Source: Myxococcales bacterium (lineage in GTDB: Bacteria; Myxococcota_A; Polyangia; Nannocystales; Nannocystaceae). Taken from it: DNA of 64,000 bases. The notes under the pieces are model-generated. The model saw only the letters and a program-made list of their open reading frames with translations, searched no databases and was not told where the DNA came from. Positions within the stretch are counted from its first letter, which is position 1, and each line of letters begins with the position of its first letter. Below, in pieces: positions 62,165-64,000 of this stretch. The stretch covers positions 404,995-468,994 of the forward strand of contig JACKDU010000008.1 in assembly GCA_020633335.1 (NCBI GenBank). The letters are read 5' to 3'. The translations under genes and the position numbers were made by a program.

Positions 62165-62347
62165 ATGCGCAAGCCCATCGCCTCCGCCCCCCTCCACCAA
62201 AAACCATTCGTCGAGCGCCCCTCGACCGACCCCGAGGACGCACGCTCGGGGCCGCGCCGCGGCCCGTCGCGGATCCGCACCGGCCTCCGCGCGGGTTCGC
62301 AGATGTGCAACAACGCCCTGGACGAGTTCTGCGCCGAGGACCTCTGA
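62165..62347 (+). CDS. Possible small peptide gene, 60 residues
   Basis: ATG 62165 to TGA. Third-position GC is very high, which argues for coding. The protein begins MRKPIASAPLHQKPFVER, has a Pro/Arg/Glu-rich middle, and ends LRAGSQMCNNALDEFCAEDL with two Cys. It could be a ribosomal peptide precursor or a small secreted peptide, but no modification enzyme is adjacent. A GC hairpin (gaggccgg...ccggcctc) lies about 40 nt after the stop. No Shine-Dalgarno sequence is seen. Confidence is limited by length. Confidence 0.4.
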   Translation: MRKPIASAPLHQKPFVERPSTDPEDARSGPRRGPSRIRTGLRAGSQMCNNALDEFCAEDL

Positions 62348-62431
62348 CCTCGCCTGAGCCTCGCCTGAGCGCACGAGAGGCCGGCCGCCGCGACACGCGA
62401 CGACCGGCCTCGTCCATTCTCCCGCGCCGGC

Positions 62432-63442
62432 CTACTGCGGGATCACGAGCTGGAGCCCCTGCCCGGTCATGTCCGAGTAGGTGTAGGGATTCACCAGCTG
62501 GTCGAAGACCAGCTCGACGTTGTGGGTCTCGGGGTGGACCTTGTAGGCCTTGTTGGCCTTGTCGACGACCCACACGTAGCCCTCGTTGTCGACGCTGACG
62601 CCCCAGGGCGAGCCGCAGCCCGGCAGGGCGATGTTGGTCGCGGTGTACGTGTCGGTCGCCGCGTCGGCCTGGACCAGGCGGCAGGGCCCGGTGCCGGCGC
62701 CCCAGACCCGGCCCTCCTTGTCGACCGCGACCCCGAGGATCGAGCCGTTCGCCGAGCCGAGGCCGAGCCACTCCTTGGTCGCCCACTTGTAGTGGTAGAG
62801 GTTGTGGGCGCCCGTGAAGGCGCCGATCCAGATGTCGCCGTTGCCCTGCACGCCCATCCCGTAGCGGCCGCTGAACTCCGCCGGGATCTGGAGGTCGGTG
62901 ATCTCGAGGGTCTCCGAGTCGATCACCAGCACCCGATCGCCGTAGTAGCCGGTGATGATGAAGTCGCCCTCGGAGTTGACCGCGCCGCCGTAGGGCGAGA
63001 ACGAGGTGCTCCAGTTGGGGAGGACGACGTCGTCGAGGATCGTCCCGGTGTCGCCGTCGAGGCGGAGGAAGTGGGCGGCGTTGTTGCCGTCCTTGTAGCC
63101 GATCCAGACCCGCGGCGCCGGGTACTCGCAGGTGTCGGGATCCATCTCGACCGCCTCCCAAGCGGTCGCCCGCGGGCCGTGGGTGTAGCTCGGCGAGGGG
63201 ACCGGCGTGTTCCACACCACGCACTCGTCCTCACCCCAGGGGAGGAAGTTGGCGTCGGTGGCCGTGTCGATCATCCCGTTGTTGTTGTTGTCCTTGCAGC
63301 GGACGTTGAGCGCGGCGACCTTGGTCACCCGCCCCTCGTGGCGGCTCGAGACCGCGACGTCGCCGAACTGGTTGACCGAGGTCCGCGAGGCGTTGGTCTG
63401 CCCCGGACCGACCAGGAAGCGGCCCTCCTCGATGCCGGTCAT
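62432..63442 (-). CDS. Beta-propeller (Vgb-like) protein, probably 5'-truncated
   Basis: 336 residues from ATG 63442. Six or seven propeller repeats are seen (DIWIGAFTGAHNLYHYK, ILGVAVDKEGRVWGAGTG, SPWGVSVDNEGYVWVVDKANK), typical of virginiamycin B lyase-like or NHL folds in Nannocystineae secretomes. No signal peptide is present: family-like sequence (FKINT) continues a few codons upstream of the ATG, then breaks at an in-frame TAG near 63500. The N-terminus appears lost, so it may be non-functional or non-exported. Confidence 0.7.
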   Translation of the reverse strand: MTGIEEGRFLVGPGQTNASRTSVNQFGDVAVSSRHEGRVTKVAALNVRCKDNNNNGMIDTATDANFLPWGEDECVVWNTPVPSPSYTHGPRATAWEAVEMDPDTCEYPAPRVWIGYKDGNNAAHFLRLDGDTGTILDDVVLPNWSTSFSPYGGAVNSEGDFIITGYYGDRVLVIDSETLEITDLQIPAEFSGRYGMGVQGNGDIWIGAFTGAHNLYHYKWATKEWLGLGSANGSILGVAVDKEGRVWGAGTGPCRLVQADAATDTYTATNIALPGCGSPWGVSVDNEGYVWVVDKANKAYKVHPETHNVELVFDQLVNPYTYSDMTGQGLQLVIPQ

Positions 63443-63737
63443 CGTGTTGATCTTGAATCCCGCGCTCTCCTCCGCCAGAACACCCCTCCACGCGCCGATC
63501 GGCCGCTATCCCAGGGAATTCGGGTGTTTTGAGGGGGAGAGCGAGGGACGGTTGCGGACCGGGAGGGACCGCGAGGGCCCGGGTTTTGGCAACGCTTTGG
63601 CAACGGATCTGGCGCGTGAAGCGCGCTCTCGCGGTGCCGAGAGGGCGCGGCCCGGGCCTTCCTCGGTGGTCGCCGAGGCGAGGACTGCGTTGACGATGAT
63701 GAGCGCCTCTCACTCGCGTTCGTCGAGCTCCCCGAGC
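63443..63737. other. Intergenic region, 295 nt, next to the truncated propeller gene
   Basis: It holds two copies of tttggcaacg in direct repeat near 63585-63605 and no convincing gene. It is the likely site of the event that removed the start of the propeller gene. No inverted repeats or transposase remnant are recognised. Confidence 0.5.
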
Positions 63738-64000
63738 CTACGCGGGGGTGCCGCGGCGGTGCTGATCAAGGACGGCGCGGAGCGTGAAGATCTCGCGATC
63801 AAGATTGTCGATCCGGGCGAGCGCGCCTTGGTGGCGTTCGCCGAGCTCGTTGGCGAAGTCGCTGATCATGGCGAGAGCGCCAAGGAGGTCGTCGCGGGTG
63901 GCGTGGTCGAGGTCGGCGGGAGTGAGGACCAGGAAGGCTGAGTCGACGGGCAAGGCGGCCACGTCCTCGCTCTCGCGCTCGTTCTCGCCGAGCTTGTCGA
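63738..64000 (-). CDS. C-terminal part of a protein running off the right edge
   Basis: The frame is open to the edge (DKLGENERESEDVAALPVDSA). About 87 residues are visible: acidic and Glu-rich, then a helical stretch (LTPADLDHATRDDLLGALAMISDFANELGERHQGALARIDNLDREIFTLRAVLDQH) with coiled-coil potential. A GTG at 63962 would allow a 74-residue protein, but good coding quality continues further upstream, so a partial longer gene is preferred. No family is recognised. Confidence 0.5.
   Translation of the reverse strand, partial: DKLGENERESEDVAALPVDSAFLVLTPADLDHATRDDLLGALAMISDFANELGERHQGALARIDNLDREIFTLRAVLDQHRRGTPA

Overview
The window is about 70% GC and gene-dense on both strands. It reads as chromosome from a myxobacterium, most likely of the Nannocystineae (Plesiocystis / Enhygromyxa / Nannocystis type). 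The main reasons are a MYXO-CTERM protein (24310-25731), secreted lipoproteins with long Thr/Ser/Gly linkers, an AgmX/PglI-type C-terminal domain (30610-34347), several hybrid kinases, and a precursor whose repeats match plesiocin, a peptide described from Plesiocystis. There are no rRNA or tRNA genes, transposases, phage genes or CRISPR arrays.

Layout. 1-2422: three secreted lipoproteins, two of them paralogues. 2439-9829: moaB, an MBL hydrolase, cysS with a zinc-ribbon insert, a two-TM protein and an S41 protease lipoprotein. 9989-16768: small lipoproteins, a TerB-like protein, an SPFH protein, bioD, a GST, a DUF1624 membrane protein and a PEGA protein. 16827-24185: cell-envelope housekeeping (mltG, ruvX, secA, an S66 LD-carboxypeptidase). 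24310-40840: secreted and signalling genes: the MYXO-CTERM protein, a propeller-type hybrid kinase, a VIT/VWA/AgmX lipoprotein, and a two-gene c-di-GMP operon in which a PilZ/YcgR/LuxD-like-hydrolase/methyltransferase fusion overlaps a hybrid kinase with an HD-GYP output. 40967-46019: an FGGY kinase with a sphingosine-1-phosphate-lyase-like enzyme, then two exported proteins. 46165-52430: a MarR regulator, three transporters and a hybrid kinase. 52600-54458: an ATP-grasp ligase next to a precursor with 14 TTxxxGEE core motifs. 54669-64000: a Rossmann protein, membrane and glycosyltransferase genes, an FGE-like lipoprotein, a frameshifted DUF6438 gene, and a 5'-truncated propeller gene near the right edge.

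The strongest candidate for an undescribed system is the graspetide (omega-ester peptide) locus at 52600-54458. Its roughly 300-residue precursor carries 14 cores, six of them from a near-identical 66-bp tandem repeat. It has almost no N-terminal leader and ends in a basic C-terminal tail. Second is the c-di-GMP operon at 34818-40840, which has a clear promoter with a perfect inverted repeat over its -10 box.

A window-wide feature is a TAnnnT box 6-9 nt before the start codon of at least 15 genes. It suggests frequent leaderless transcription, and it was used here to choose several GTG/TTG starts. A 14-bp palindrome close to TGTCCCnnGGGACA occurs four times.
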